This document shows, one piece after another, positions 35,598-46,285 of a stretch of 64,000 nucleotides of DNA. The notes beneath the pieces were generated by a model. That model was not told the origin of the DNA. It saw nothing but the letters and a program-made list of their open reading frames with translations, and did not search any database. Positions within the stretch are counted from its first letter, which is position 1, and every line of letters starts with the position of its first letter. The translations under genes were made by a program, and so were the position numbers. This stretch comes from Apostichopus japonicus (taxonomy: Eukaryota > Echinodermata > Holothuroidea > Aspidochirotida > Stichopodidae): NCBI RefSeq assembly GCF_037975245.1, contig NC_092582.1, forward strand, positions 26,283,077 through 26,347,076. The letters are read 5' to 3'.

Positions 35598-35643
35598 ATG
35601 CATATAGCTGCTTCATGGCAGTGTATATTTCAGAACATGGTAG
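35598..35643 (+). CDS. Companion gene exon a (start)
   Basis: ATG at 35598, reading MHIAASWQCIFQNMV. A donor at 35644 (GTAG/GTAGAT) leaves phase 1, exactly what exon b needs. An alternative donor four bases earlier (ATG/GTAGGT) would break the frame. The frame upstream of the ATG is open for about 20 codons, so the true start could be earlier. Confidence 0.5.
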
Positions 35644-38600
35644 GTAGATATGAATTTCATGATATTTGAGTAGTCAAGAAAACCCAACCTTGTTTCTGAT
35701 GCAAGTCACAAGCCTTTTAATTTTATTGTTAGAAGAATTGAGCAAACATCCAGCTTTACTATTGGCCTTCTTTATGGTGGTTTTGAAGGAGGTGGCTTGC
35801 GTCACCCCACCCCCCCCCCCCCCCCTTCTATCCTTCCCAAATCACTTTCCTTGGTTAGCTGTGACATAGATTGTTAGCATGCATGCCATGATATTTCAAA
35901 GAAAAAAAACTAAGGAAATGTGGTACTAGTACTGATCATAATGGTGGTACTACATCCAGCTGTTTGCACTTTCTGACTGGGGTAGGAGTCCACATAGTCT
36001 AAAATCCAACACAGGACTAACACAATGTAGGTTGACGTGTTGGTTACTAAATTGCCATAACAAGAGAAAGTGGTGAGCTTCTAATGATTTCTTTACCATA
36101 AGTCAGCTCATACACAGCTCAACATGACAATGTTCACCTATATGCAACCAAGGTAAGGATATAATGTCTGTCTGACATAAGTCTATCTGTCTGTCAGCCT
36201 GTCTCTGTGTCCAAATTTGGAAATATTCTTCTTTTCACTCAGTGTCCAATGTAACTGAATAAAATTTAATGAAGTTGGATGATTGGGTTCTGTGCTGTTC
36301 ATGAGTTTGTGATCAAGGTCATGTATGGCTTATGATGTGTCATAAATATGCCTGGAATATTCAAGTATTTGAATGGGAGCCTACTTCTAGAGCGGATTAT
36401 TAACATGTGATTATATTTAGTTTGCAATGCCTGATCAAGATTCATAGTGTTCTCTAGTCCTGATAGTTTGTGAGAATTTAATTACTTGAGGCCAGCTGAT
36501 CAAAAGTCGTGTAGGGGTTCCCTTAAAGTCATTTTGTGTTCAAAATATCGTGCTACATGTAAGCATGCATGTTTTGTAGGATATGGGTTTGTCTCCTGCA
36601 CAGGTACAAACGTGTACAATAGATCTGCATGCAAGTAGTCAAGTAATACTGTGTAATGTTGTCTGGAGTGGTCTATATATGCTACACTCGGTACTTTCAT
36701 TGAATGAAACAAGTTCTCTGTCTGAATTCCAAGTAATTAACCACCTTTAGGGATGCAGCTATCTGGATAAAATACTGACATTGAGCTGCCTTTTATCACC
36801 ATTGCCTAAATGAGTTAATCTTCAATTTTTCTTTGTTTTGCAGCAACATCACCTGAAAACCAGGGTACAACCCTTAACAAAGCCAATAAAGCATGGAAGA
36901 AAGTCAAGGGTACACCAGAAGTCAGCAGATACAAAGAGCAAGCAGATGACAAAAATAGGATGGAAGCCGAAGGTGCTACAATCAGGCAGGAGCATAAGAA
37001 GGTCATGGCCAGGCACATTTTGACTGAAATCAAGAAAATGGTAAAACACTGAATTAGCAGTAACCAAAGGCTTTCATTTGCAGTGAGAGTGTTTATACAT
37101 ACAATTTCATGGTATGTCAGGTATAATACTGCAGATATTTCAGTGGAAGACTGATGAATATAACAATCTGTATGCAAATTAGCAAAAAATTAAAGCTGCA
37201 TATTGTTTCACTCCCATCTGTAGGTATGACATTGCAGGTGTTATCATGGCTGCTAATTAAATAGTCTTTCACTTATGTTTTTATTGCTTGAGTAGGACTC
37301 CAATGACTATGCCAAATTATGTTTCTCTATATTTCATTACCGGTGAAAATACTCTAGTACAACATTCCCATGCACTTCACACTTGACATAAGAATTAAGG
37401 CGCAAACTCCAACCAATTTCCCCCATATGATAGAACTTGCATGGAACTGCTACGTACCTCCACATTTTTTACCATAGAAAAATAAAAGTGGAAATATTAG
37501 TGTGATATCATTGCAATTAACGCAGAGGAAAAATCTTCACTGTTCCTATTGTTTTTATTAATATCCAACTAGGAAGCTAGAGTGATGTGATTTCAGTAGT
37601 AGTGGGTGAGGGAATTTTCTGCTCTGTACTGAAGAACAGCAAAGTCATATTTCAAAGTATTAACCAAAAAACAACAATCACAATCAAATTTACCACAAAA
37701 GTCATAACCAGTGAAGCAGATTGACTCTGTGATGTTGCATGTAAACTCCAGTTACTGTATTCTTTCATCAGTAGATGTTACAAGCATGTCCGCTATGATA
37801 TCATTGACTCAAATAACTAGCAATTCAATAATGCACCTGAAAATTGCAATGAATTATAATTGGGGTATTGTGGTGGAAAACAAAAAGGGATTACATCTTT
37901 TTTTTTGCACATCTGTTTGAGTGTGTGTTAGATTGTTGAGGGTGCTTTAATGTTTGTTCGTATTACTGGGAATAATATAATTGTTCTTCATTTCTTTCCA
38001 GTGTTTTCATCTTCAAGAGTTGGACTTTGAAGCAATGTTCGTTGCCATAGATACCGAGCAAAATCTCCATAGTTCAGGAACTACTGAAGGCCATAAGTTT
38101 TTAGATAAAGAGGTAGAACTCTTATGAAAATTTGGGCTGAGTGTTATAGGTATGCACAACAATTTCAGTGTTGAGTTACTATACATTGCAGTTATTTATT
38201 AGTCAAGTTTTGTGGCATAGAGACTTTAAATGCCTGGAAGTCAGATTGCTTTGACTTCATCCATCTTACCGACCAACATCCCTCTCAAGTTCTAGCAAAC
38301 CAAGAAAAGAAAAAGAGTTGCTGATGTAAATTTGAAGTAGTAAGGAGAATTTTAACACCACAGCAGTAATATGAATGGGTTTTTCAGTAGAAGTCAAATC
38401 TATTAAGTGGTGTTTTGTACAGTAGCATAATTATCCAACAAAAATCAACTGCATATGAGGAAATATTTATATTTATATTTTTCATACATTCATTTTGAAG
38501 GTAGATTAAACTTGTGATTGTTTTTTTCTTTCTGTTTCATTCAATAGGGGGTATGCTGATGGTCCTGTTAAAGAAGCAACCCGTGCAACACTACGTACCA

Positions 38601-41600
38601 GCGTGCAGGAGCTCTTTAATGATAAATACTGTAAGTGAAACTGACTAACTCACGTTCATCGATTGCATCTTGGGAGAGAAATATTAGTATTGTCTCATTG
38701 TCACCTTATAACTCATTAGCAATGAACAGGATTTTTTTTTATATGATAAAGTCAAATTCCATTCTTTAATTGCTGAGTGAAATACAAACAACTGGAACAT
38801 CAGTCAATCAGTTTCCCAATTGTTTACAGTACTCTACTTACATTAGCTGCCCAATATTGATTGTTCATCATTATTATGAGCTGCAGACATTAAAATGCAA
38901 TATTCCATTTTTTCGGCTCATAGTAAAGTATTTACTACACAAACAATACTGTGGTTTCTGTTTAGTTGAAAAAGAAAGTAATTTAGAGAAATTTGATGTC
39001 AAAGTTGGCAGATTCTCACTGACCAGAAATGTGATGCGTACAAGCTAATGAACGTACAGGACACCGTGTGTCGTCATTCTGCAATGTGTACCGCTAACGC
39101 AAAACAATAACAATGGACTTTCCTCGTACTTCTCGTAAGAAAGTAAGCCATTTATTTAACTTCAGTCTTGCAATAAACATGCAGCTACAAGAGAAAGAAA
39201 TGTTTGTTAGAATTGTTCACACATGGCTACTTGAACTCATTTTGTTGGCAGTTCTTCAATTACAAGTAAATTATGGTTACAAACCTGCCTCAATGACTGA
39301 TCATATTTTGTAAGATTCATTGCCATTATAGGCCACTTTACATAGTGTGCGGTATGATATTGAGGTCTTGCCGCAATTCCAATGCCTACCTTGTGAAAAA
39401 TATCAACATTTCAGGTATTTCTTCATTTTTGTTGCAATTAATCGTGTTTGCAGTTAGTTTTCGGTCAGTGGATGCAGTTGAATCCAAGAAATACAAAGCT
39501 TTGTGGGGTATGTCTCAGTCTTGCTGCCATAAAGTATAAGGCTTTCAGCAAGTCACAACTCCACAAAAGCAGATACACAAGAAATTGGAACACCACAGAA
39601 AAAAAATGCCTGATGGATTCCTTGTTACACATTTTATGAGTTTCAATAGTGAAAAATGCAATAACTTTTACCGTCTCAGGAAAATATATACATGCTCACA
39701 CAGGACCTTCTTGTGTAGCAGCGTACAACTATCTTTTGTAACGTGATCTTTTTTTACTGCACTTATGGGATAAATCACAGCTGAAGCTAAACAATTGAGT
39801 ATGCACATTAGAATAACAATTAGGTAATCGTGGCTTATGAGTTGCATACTGTATGTCAAAATTAGGGAGACAACCTTTAGAGGGCCTCTGCGTAGACACT
39901 GCCCTTGACGTGTTTTGTATACAGATTAACGAGAGTGGGCTACAGGGAGGTGCGCAAGGGGACGGTATTCGAGCACAATTGGCATGGATAATTTCAAATG
40001 GTATAGCAAACATGCCAAATATTCAAAGCATACTTCCAGCCTACCAATAAGGATGACAATCTCCATTAACAGAAGGCCCAAAAATGGAACTAATCAGACT
40101 GTGCAAGAAAGAAGTATCCATCTAGTATAGCCCATTATTCTTCCTAGGGTAAATAAAAAAGCTTAAACTCTTCGCTGGATGAATAAGTCATATTTTCTCT
40201 CATCCCCATTGTCTATAACCAGTCGTATAAACCTGGATTTACCTAGATATGACCATAGGCGTAGGAGGCCAATTTGATTGGGGGGGGGGTGGCTGTAACG
40301 ACTTGCTGGAAAAATATACCCAAAATTTTTCTCGCGCTTCGCACACGTTCAACATGTAGGCATGCATCAGTAATTACATCGCATGCCAATAACATTTGCC
40401 GTGTTATTACCATTTTGGGGGAAGTGGATGATGGAAGTACAATGATGAAAAACACATTGCAATTTATTTTTCTTTCAGTAGGTGCCAAAAAATTCTCAGC
40501 ATATTGCCAGAATTTTCACAAATACGTATGATTGGGGGGGCTGCAGCCCCCCTTCCAGCCCCCTGCCTCCTACGCCTATGGATATGACTAACTGACATGA
40601 AAAGAACAGTCAGCCTGGTGTATGAAAGATATTGCTTATACCAAAAGGTAAAAATTCTGAGTTTAGAAGTAAATATCTTACATAACGCCAATTCGTCCCA
40701 AGGAAACCTTTCGGAAGAATGTATCCTCTGTCCCAGTCATCATTTCTGTGCTGAACATATTTTTGCCCGCATACGGTGGGAAACCTGGGAGTGAGAAAGG
40801 CTTTGCGAGTTCTCCTTACAAAATAAATCCAAAGCCTGCAGCGTTTGTCGTCGGTTTGATGACTGGGAAACATAAAGAAACTAAATCTTCAGTTCTAAAA
40901 GGTGTATTGGCAACATCCTACTACACAAATCATTGGCATTTGGATACTAACAGTATATATATGACAGAGTGTTGTACAGGCATAATGTAAGCGCCGTACT
41001 GAAGTGAATAGCTGGATCGAAGGTTTTCCTCAAACGACTCCGCACATCTACACCTACAGTGACCTACAGTCACTTGAGCGCTTAGCAATGTTTGTGAAAA
41101 TAGGAATTTTTTTGTCTGAAAGTGCTAGGTTTTACTGAGTCCCATAATAACATAATGCAATGTGTCATAATGGAAGTGAAAATATATAACATAAATTTGA
41201 ACGGATTAGAGGATGTAGAAAAACCACCAGCTATGTAATTAAAAGGAATTAAAATGTGTTCAACTAAGGAAACTTACAAAGCTTTAATGTTGGGAAGGTT
41301 TCCAGTGAATAGAACAGTTCTTGTGTTTTAATATTACACTGTTAGCTGGATGGAGGCATGAACTTGAGTTTATCATGTGAATTAGTAAACTATGTTACTA
41401 GCTATCTGATTTAAGGCACATTGCTATGCCTGCAACATTTTAAGGACACATGTTTGGTTTATATGATCACAGATGCAGGTACGGGCAGGAGAGCAATGAG
41501 CTACAAGCAGCTTGCTATGGGGAATATGGTGGTAGACGGTCTGCCACCTGATATTACCTGTAAACGACCGTCTGTGTATGGAGTCCATGATCTGCAAGCA

Positions 41601-42688
41601 ATATTACACAGCAAAAACAGTATTACCATCCGTAAGTTTGTTGTTTTATTTGTATGTCTTACTAGTAAAGCCAGCTCACGAGGCAAACTAGTGTTATACC
41701 TTTCAGTGAGCAGATATCCTTTTGCTTTTTACCGTCATTTACAGTCAGCAGCTGTTATAAAGCTAAGCAGGACAATTTGAACACTTATAAACATGATAAG
41801 AGTGGAGGCGGGGGGGGGGGGAGGGGGGTGGACGAGAGTGTCTGGGTATTTTTGCTGCAGAACTTCATTGAAATTGTCACATGATACATGCTGGTAGGTA
41901 CACACAGTACCCACTTGAAGGGAAATAATCACAATGAAATATATTCACTGAAATGGAGGAGGGAGGGGTCTGTCCTTAATAGAGATAGTGGTATGTTATA
42001 GTTACACCACTACATAAACATTTTGACCCTGGGCTTAGGGTACTTGCTGTTTTTTCGTCCTGTAATAGTGCTCATGACTGTACACATGTATATTGTCCAT
42101 ATATTGTTGTATATACTTATAGTGTGTGTAAGTTCTCGTGAGAACGTAATCATTGTAACGGAAACATTCCTGCTTTACCTCACAAGGTACTTCCAGCAAT
42201 GCAACTAGAACTCCAAATGCCAATTGCCTATCAGCAACTGAACATGGTACGTACAAAACTTATATCGAACTTAAAGTTTGCTGATATAACATACTTTTTA
42301 ATGATATCTTTTGTTCGATTTTACAGCACAAGTCATTCTACTTCCTGTTCAAGATCTAAACCTTTTGGTTTAAGTTGACCATTTGTTAAAAATTCTCTGG
42401 AGCAAAATGACTGTACTACACTCAGGCTTATTGTAATTCTGTAGCTCGGTAATGACCATGATCAGAATGTTAATATGTCGGCAGCAGAATTGCACATATC
42501 AAAGCTTAAAAAAAAAACACAAATATAATCAATTTTATATAATGTGCTCGCTCACTGTGTTTGTTCCCTTTTCTCTGTAATTTCTGTTTGCAGTGTCTGT
42601 GAGTCATGATAGTCAAATAGTAGACCAGGATCAAGACCAAGGCTCTAGACGCGTGATGAAGCTGTTCATCCATCCTGCGACCAAGAGG
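35598..42688 (+). CDS. Second multi-exon gene (KDZ neighbour), unnamed family
   Basis: Seven exon candidates on the KDZ strand give about 250 residues. Phases chain correctly from exon a to b to c and through d, e, f and g; the join c-d does not fit as drawn. The protein starts MHIAASWQCIFQNM. It continues with a basic HMG-box-like helix (NKANKAWKKVKGTPEVSRY, exon b), LDFEAMFVAIDTEQ (c), YADGPVKEATRATLR (d) and SYKQLAMGNMVVDGLPP (e), then a low-complexity acidic and basic tail (f, g). I recognise this arrangement only as a recurring unnamed invertebrate protein, from memory and not verified. An HMG-like fold would suggest DNA binding. Its position 2.6 kb after the KDZ exons on the same strand suggests a companion protein, or the end of the same locus. 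The function is unknown. Confidence 0.6.
36844..37040 (+). CDS. Companion gene exon b: HMG-box-like segment
   Basis: Acceptor TTTGTTTTGCAG, donor ATG/GTAAAA. Joined in phase 1 it reads ATSPENQGTTLNKANKAWKK, then VKGTPEVSRYKEQADDKNRM. The pattern W-K...Y...A...N resembles the core of an HMG box. A longer competing frame (starting QHHLKTRVQPL) is open here too, but it lacks family character. The HMG-like frame ends cleanly in phase 0 for exon c. Confidence 0.65.
38002..38112 (+). CDS. Companion gene exon c
   Basis: Acceptor TTCTTTCCAG, 37 codons CFHLQELDFEAMFVAIDTEQ and onward to FLDKE, donor GAG/GTAGAA in phase 0. Exon b enters it in phase 0. Confidence 0.65.
38548..38630 (+). CDS. Companion gene exon d
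   Basis: Acceptor TTCAATAG, strong donor ACT/GTAAGT. Reads GYADGPVKEATRATLRTSVQ, then ELFNDKY, leaving phase 1. The entry phase does not fit the phase-0 exit of exon c, so either a small exon is missed or exon c uses another donor (one inside it, at CATAA/GTTTT, would fit). Confidence 0.65.
40254..40580. mobile_element. hAT-like MITE (327 bp), perfect 15-bp TIRs and 8-bp TSD
   Basis: The termini CATAGGCGTAGGAGG are perfect inverted repeats. Identical flanks GATATGAC lie at 40246-40253 and 40581-40588. The interior has a G run near the left end and a C-rich right part, as in the 9130-9363 element, and shares the GGCGTAGG core. It lies in the intron between companion exons d and e. No coding capacity was seen; the short frames crossing it are artefacts. 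Confidence 0.95.
41473..41631 (+). CDS. Companion gene exon e: most distinctive exon
   Basis: Acceptor TGATCACAG, strong donor ATCC/GTAAGT. Joined to exon d in phase it reads YAGTGRRAMSYKQLAMGNMV, then VDGLPPDI and KRPSVYGVHDLQAIL, leaving phase 1. This is the part of the protein that looks most conserved and best suited for a database search. Confidence 0.7.
42187..42246 (+). CDS. Companion gene exon f
   Basis: A small exon between CTCACAAG and ATG/GTACGT. The phase matches exon e and gives RTSSNATRTPNANCLSATEH, leaving phase 1. Low complexity; it is accepted mainly because both phases fit. Confidence 0.5.
42594..42688 (+). CDS. Companion gene exon g
   Basis: Acceptor TTTCTGTTTGCAG, donor AGG/GTTAGT. 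In phase with exon f it reads VSVSHDSQIVDQDQDQGSRR, then VMKLFIHPATKR. No stop is reached, so at least one more exon must follow. A weak candidate lies at 47066 after CTTTCTTAG. Confidence 0.55.
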
Positions 42689-42894
42689 GTTAGTGGTTTG
42701 GCTGTCATGTTCTACTTCATTTCTATCTTTATTGCAGTGGTTAGAAAATTCTTTGCATATGCATGCAACAAGCATTGCATTTCATCATTTTTGGTTTTGA
42801 TGATAATCGTAACCTTTATAGCGGTTGTGATGCATGCATGTGTATGTGTTGTGAAGCAAAGCTTGTAAACACGATAACTCACAAAGAGAAGCGT

Positions 42895-43335
42895 GGACAT
42901 CTATTATCTATTATACATAGAATCTATTCTATTATACATAGATATCTATTATACATAGAATATCGGTTTACCACATTAAGTGGAAGAACTCTTACATTTT
43001 GGTGGAGGTCAGAGGTTTTTGGGGGTCAACAGAGGTCAAAATTGTAAAAACTTCATAAACAAGATATCTCTAAAAAGGAAACCTAAAGAACTATCTCATG
43101 TTTGATATGTGGATGAAATACATTGAATGTAAGTAGCCTTTCAGTTTGGTGAAGGTAAAAGGTCAGTTAGGGTCAACAGTTTTAAACTGTGAAAGCCCTA
43201 ATTTAAACATATCTCAAGAAGAGAAGCTTGAAGCTATTTCATACATGGTAAGTATATAGGTGTATCAAATTTATTTCAAGGAGCCCATGATTTTGGTGGA
43301 GGTCAAATGGATCAAGCTGTGAGGAATTGTCTATT
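42895..43335. repeat. Degenerate GGTCAA-type tandem repeat
   Basis: Three diverged units of roughly 120-140 bp contain TTTGGTGGAGGTCA, GGGTCAACAG.GGTCAAA, AAACAAGATATCTC and AAGCTTGAAGCTATTTCAT-like blocks (near 43000, 43145 and 43300). They are preceded by a CTATTATACATAGA microsatellite at 42903-42962. A single related unit lies at about 19318-19385. Confidence 0.7.
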
Positions 43336-43889
43336 CAATATCTCAACAGGTAGCTTGCTGCTAAATAATAAGCTAATATGTCACAATGAGTTCAAGAAAC
43401 TTATCAGTGGTTACATTAGGGCAGGAGCTTTCAATATGGATAGTATCTTATACATGCTTTCTCTGTCTTATTGAGATCTACTGTATGTTGTACAGCCTCA
43501 CCACACAGTAGGTCAGATCGTTATATAGGTCAGATTGTTATGCTATTGATTATAAATCTTTCATCATTGAAACCACAGTGCATTTGTGCAATCTGGTTCT
43601 TCTTTCATGTGAAATGTCAGATTTAATCACATGTTTTGTGAAGTGACAAGCAAGGTGATATATTACAGGGTATTTATTTTGTATCTATCACCTCCAAAAG
43701 TTACTGGAGTGGCAAAGATTTTGTAGTATCTTAGGGGAGTATTTGTCACCATGACACTCAGGCAAACCCTTGTTTACCACTGACATTTGTTCATTCCTTA
43801 GGCAGAAAAAAGACAAGGCAGGAATATGCCCAGTAGCTTGGACAAACAAGGGTGGGGGGGGGGGGGGAGGCAGAGCATCCACAGGGAAG

Positions 43890-46285
43890 ACTTTAAAACA
43901 TAATTAGGACCACCAAGAAGTCTACCCTCAGCTTCAAGATGGAAGCCAGCTGGGGTTACATTTCACAGCCCCCAATGATCACCCCCCTCCGCTCCTTCCA
44001 TTGGAAACAGTGTAAAATGGGGTCTATGTTAACCTCTATACATTGAGTATTGCAGTTATCAAATTAGGGTTGTGCGGGATCCCGGTAGTCAAGTGAATCC
44101 CGGTATCCCGATCCCGGTATTGACTAATCCCGATCACAGTGCAATGTGTAACTACTACCGGTATTGGGAAAACAACTGGTTATTACATTCGTTTCGGTAT
44201 CATTCCCTGGAATCCCGGACATAATAAAAAATATCTACGTGTTACTATTTGAAATAAAGAAAACAAAACACAATTTTTTCTGGTTTCTGTGTTCTTAGTT
44301 TGAATAATATCTGATCAACTTACGTACCTGCCTAGACTAGGCTATATATTAACAAATCAACTTTTCACTTAGTAATTTGGACCTAGGCTACAATAAATAT
44401 CGAACGTTACTTGCGCTCAACATGTTACGGGACCTCAAAGTTATTCTGAAATTTTCGTTATTTATAATTCTTCCTTCAAACGATGATTGTCAAGGTTCCC
44501 ATGTACAAAATCTTACCCTTATGCATTTCACCTCATTTTGTTGTAATAATTTTAACGATTTTATAAATTTTGAGCCAAAACCGCAGGGAGTATCCAGGGA
44601 GTATCTCCAGTTTAAATCCATCTTCGCACGGGACTGTATATTATTATAACCTAGGATACGGTACTGGTACACAGCAGTGCAGTACTTGAGATTTTGATGC
44701 TGTAATGAAATGGATTCGTCTATTAATACGGGGGGTTCCACGATGTCATTTATATTTATCTTTCGCTACTTTTTTAATTTTTAAGAACTTTTGTACGAAA
44801 GATTGATATTGCATGTATTCAAAGTATATTTCCTGGAGTAAACAACAGCCGATTAACGATAAAAATAAATCTGTACTATTCTTATGTATGTAGTTTGTAA
44901 TCCCGTATTTACGTAGCCCCTATGTTATATTCTAATCGTCTGAAGTTCCAAACACGTGGTGACTTGTTGATAGTTAAAAACTTTTCATTGTGAACTTTTG
45001 AACTTGAAGGGGTTGCCCTATTCCAATATCATGGAATAGTGGGGAAATCCCAATTTATGTTTGTGTATGGATTACAAGTTTAATCCACGTGCGAACGTGT
45101 TAATCTAATATCGTACGTATAGTATGAATGAAGGATGGTGTGGGTTGCTTTTTTCCAAGGTTTGTGCTTTTCTTTTGGAAGTGTATGTTAAAAAACAAAG
45201 GCCCTAATATAGCGTGTTATATTTTTAAATTTTATTTATAAACGTGCGTGTAAGAGTATGTACATAGCTTAGGCTATGCATATTGAATGTATGACATTGA
45301 CAGTCTCGTAACTAAGTGCTTTGAACCGTAGATGAAAGTTGAGGAAAATACCGGTTGTAGTTACGATACCGGTATTCATGTTGCAACACTACCGGTTGTG
45401 TGAAATCCGACTACCGCACAACGCTATATCAAATTAGACAATAAAGGAAGCACCTCTCAAATTGATTTTACATTGGTTCATGCATACAAGAGCATGGAGA
45501 ATGGGTGAGGGTAGAGATTAAAGGAAAAATGTGACAAAGATATTTGGGAGTAGGTTAACATTATTACATATAGGCAAAGGTATATTAGAAAAGTATATCT
45601 TAGAATACTACCGTGAAATTAAATCGGTTAGATAATAAAAAGAAGAAAAGTAGGGTAGGGATATATCCTGTAGTTTAGCCAAACAAGGAGGGAAGGATAA
45701 GAGGGAGGGGGGGATAAATCAGGACCACCAAGAAATCTACCCTTAGCTTCCAGATGGTAGCCATGCAGCTGGAGGAACATTTGATGGCCCACAATGAATC
45801 CCTGTGGCCCATTGCAAATATGGATAATTGGGGTCTATGTTTAGCTCTTCATCAATTGAATGTGATCAATAACATAATAAGGCAATCTAAAAGGGAGGAA
45901 ACTTTCAATGTAATCTTGCATTGGGTCTGCATAACAGGTTTAGAGGAGGGGTAGGGTCGAGATTGAAGAGATAGGGGAGATGTTTTGGAGTGGGGAGACA
46001 TTATTACGTATGCTATATTAATTGTGAAATGTCCAGCACTGCTACTTTTGACCTTAATGTACAGAGCAATGAAGGACAAGGCATCCCCTCCCCTTGCCAT
46101 TTGTTACAAACAGAAGCCAAGGGGTAATTTTTCACAGCCCCAATGTTTCTCCCCATTACAAACAGGGTAAAAAAGGGTCTATGTTAACCGCTGCACATTC
46201 AGTATTGCGGGCAATAACAAAATTTGGCAATCAACAGAGGAGGCAGCTCTCAATGTGATTTTACAGGGGTGCAGTGAGTATTCTA
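43890..46285 (+). repeat. Degenerate tandem repeat of about 0.3 kb, three copies
   Basis: Three diverged copies share GGACCACCAAGAA.TCTACCC, GGGGTCTATGTT.A, ATTGAGTATTG.. and CTCTCAA.TTGATTTTACAT-like blocks. Copy 1 is 43890-44067 plus 45438-45560 (split by the insertion annotated next), copy 2 about 45718-45960, copy 3 about 46105-46285. Upstream of copies 1 and 2 a similar G-rich stretch occurs (43853-43870 and 45690-45715). Confidence 0.75.
44068..45426. mobile_element. DNA transposon (1.36 kb) with 11-bp target duplication
   Basis: Identical 11-mers TATCAAATTAG flank it at 44057-44067 and 45427-45437. The ends carry an inverted GTTGTGCGG core: left GGTTGTGCGGGATCCCGGTA, right GACTACCGCACAACGCTA. 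Subterminal CCGGTAT/ATACCGGT words recur at both ends (44096-44170 and 45350-45400). No transposase was recognised inside. The ends resemble those of hAT-type elements, although 11 matching flank bases exceed the usual 8, so a few may be chance. Confidence 0.85.

Noticed and set aside
35519-35617. Exon reading NWIDNTKTKQLRRKFGS after an acceptor, as a KDZ C-terminus
   Set aside because: No KDZ motif, ends at a stop without a donor, and overlaps the better supported start of the second gene in another frame.
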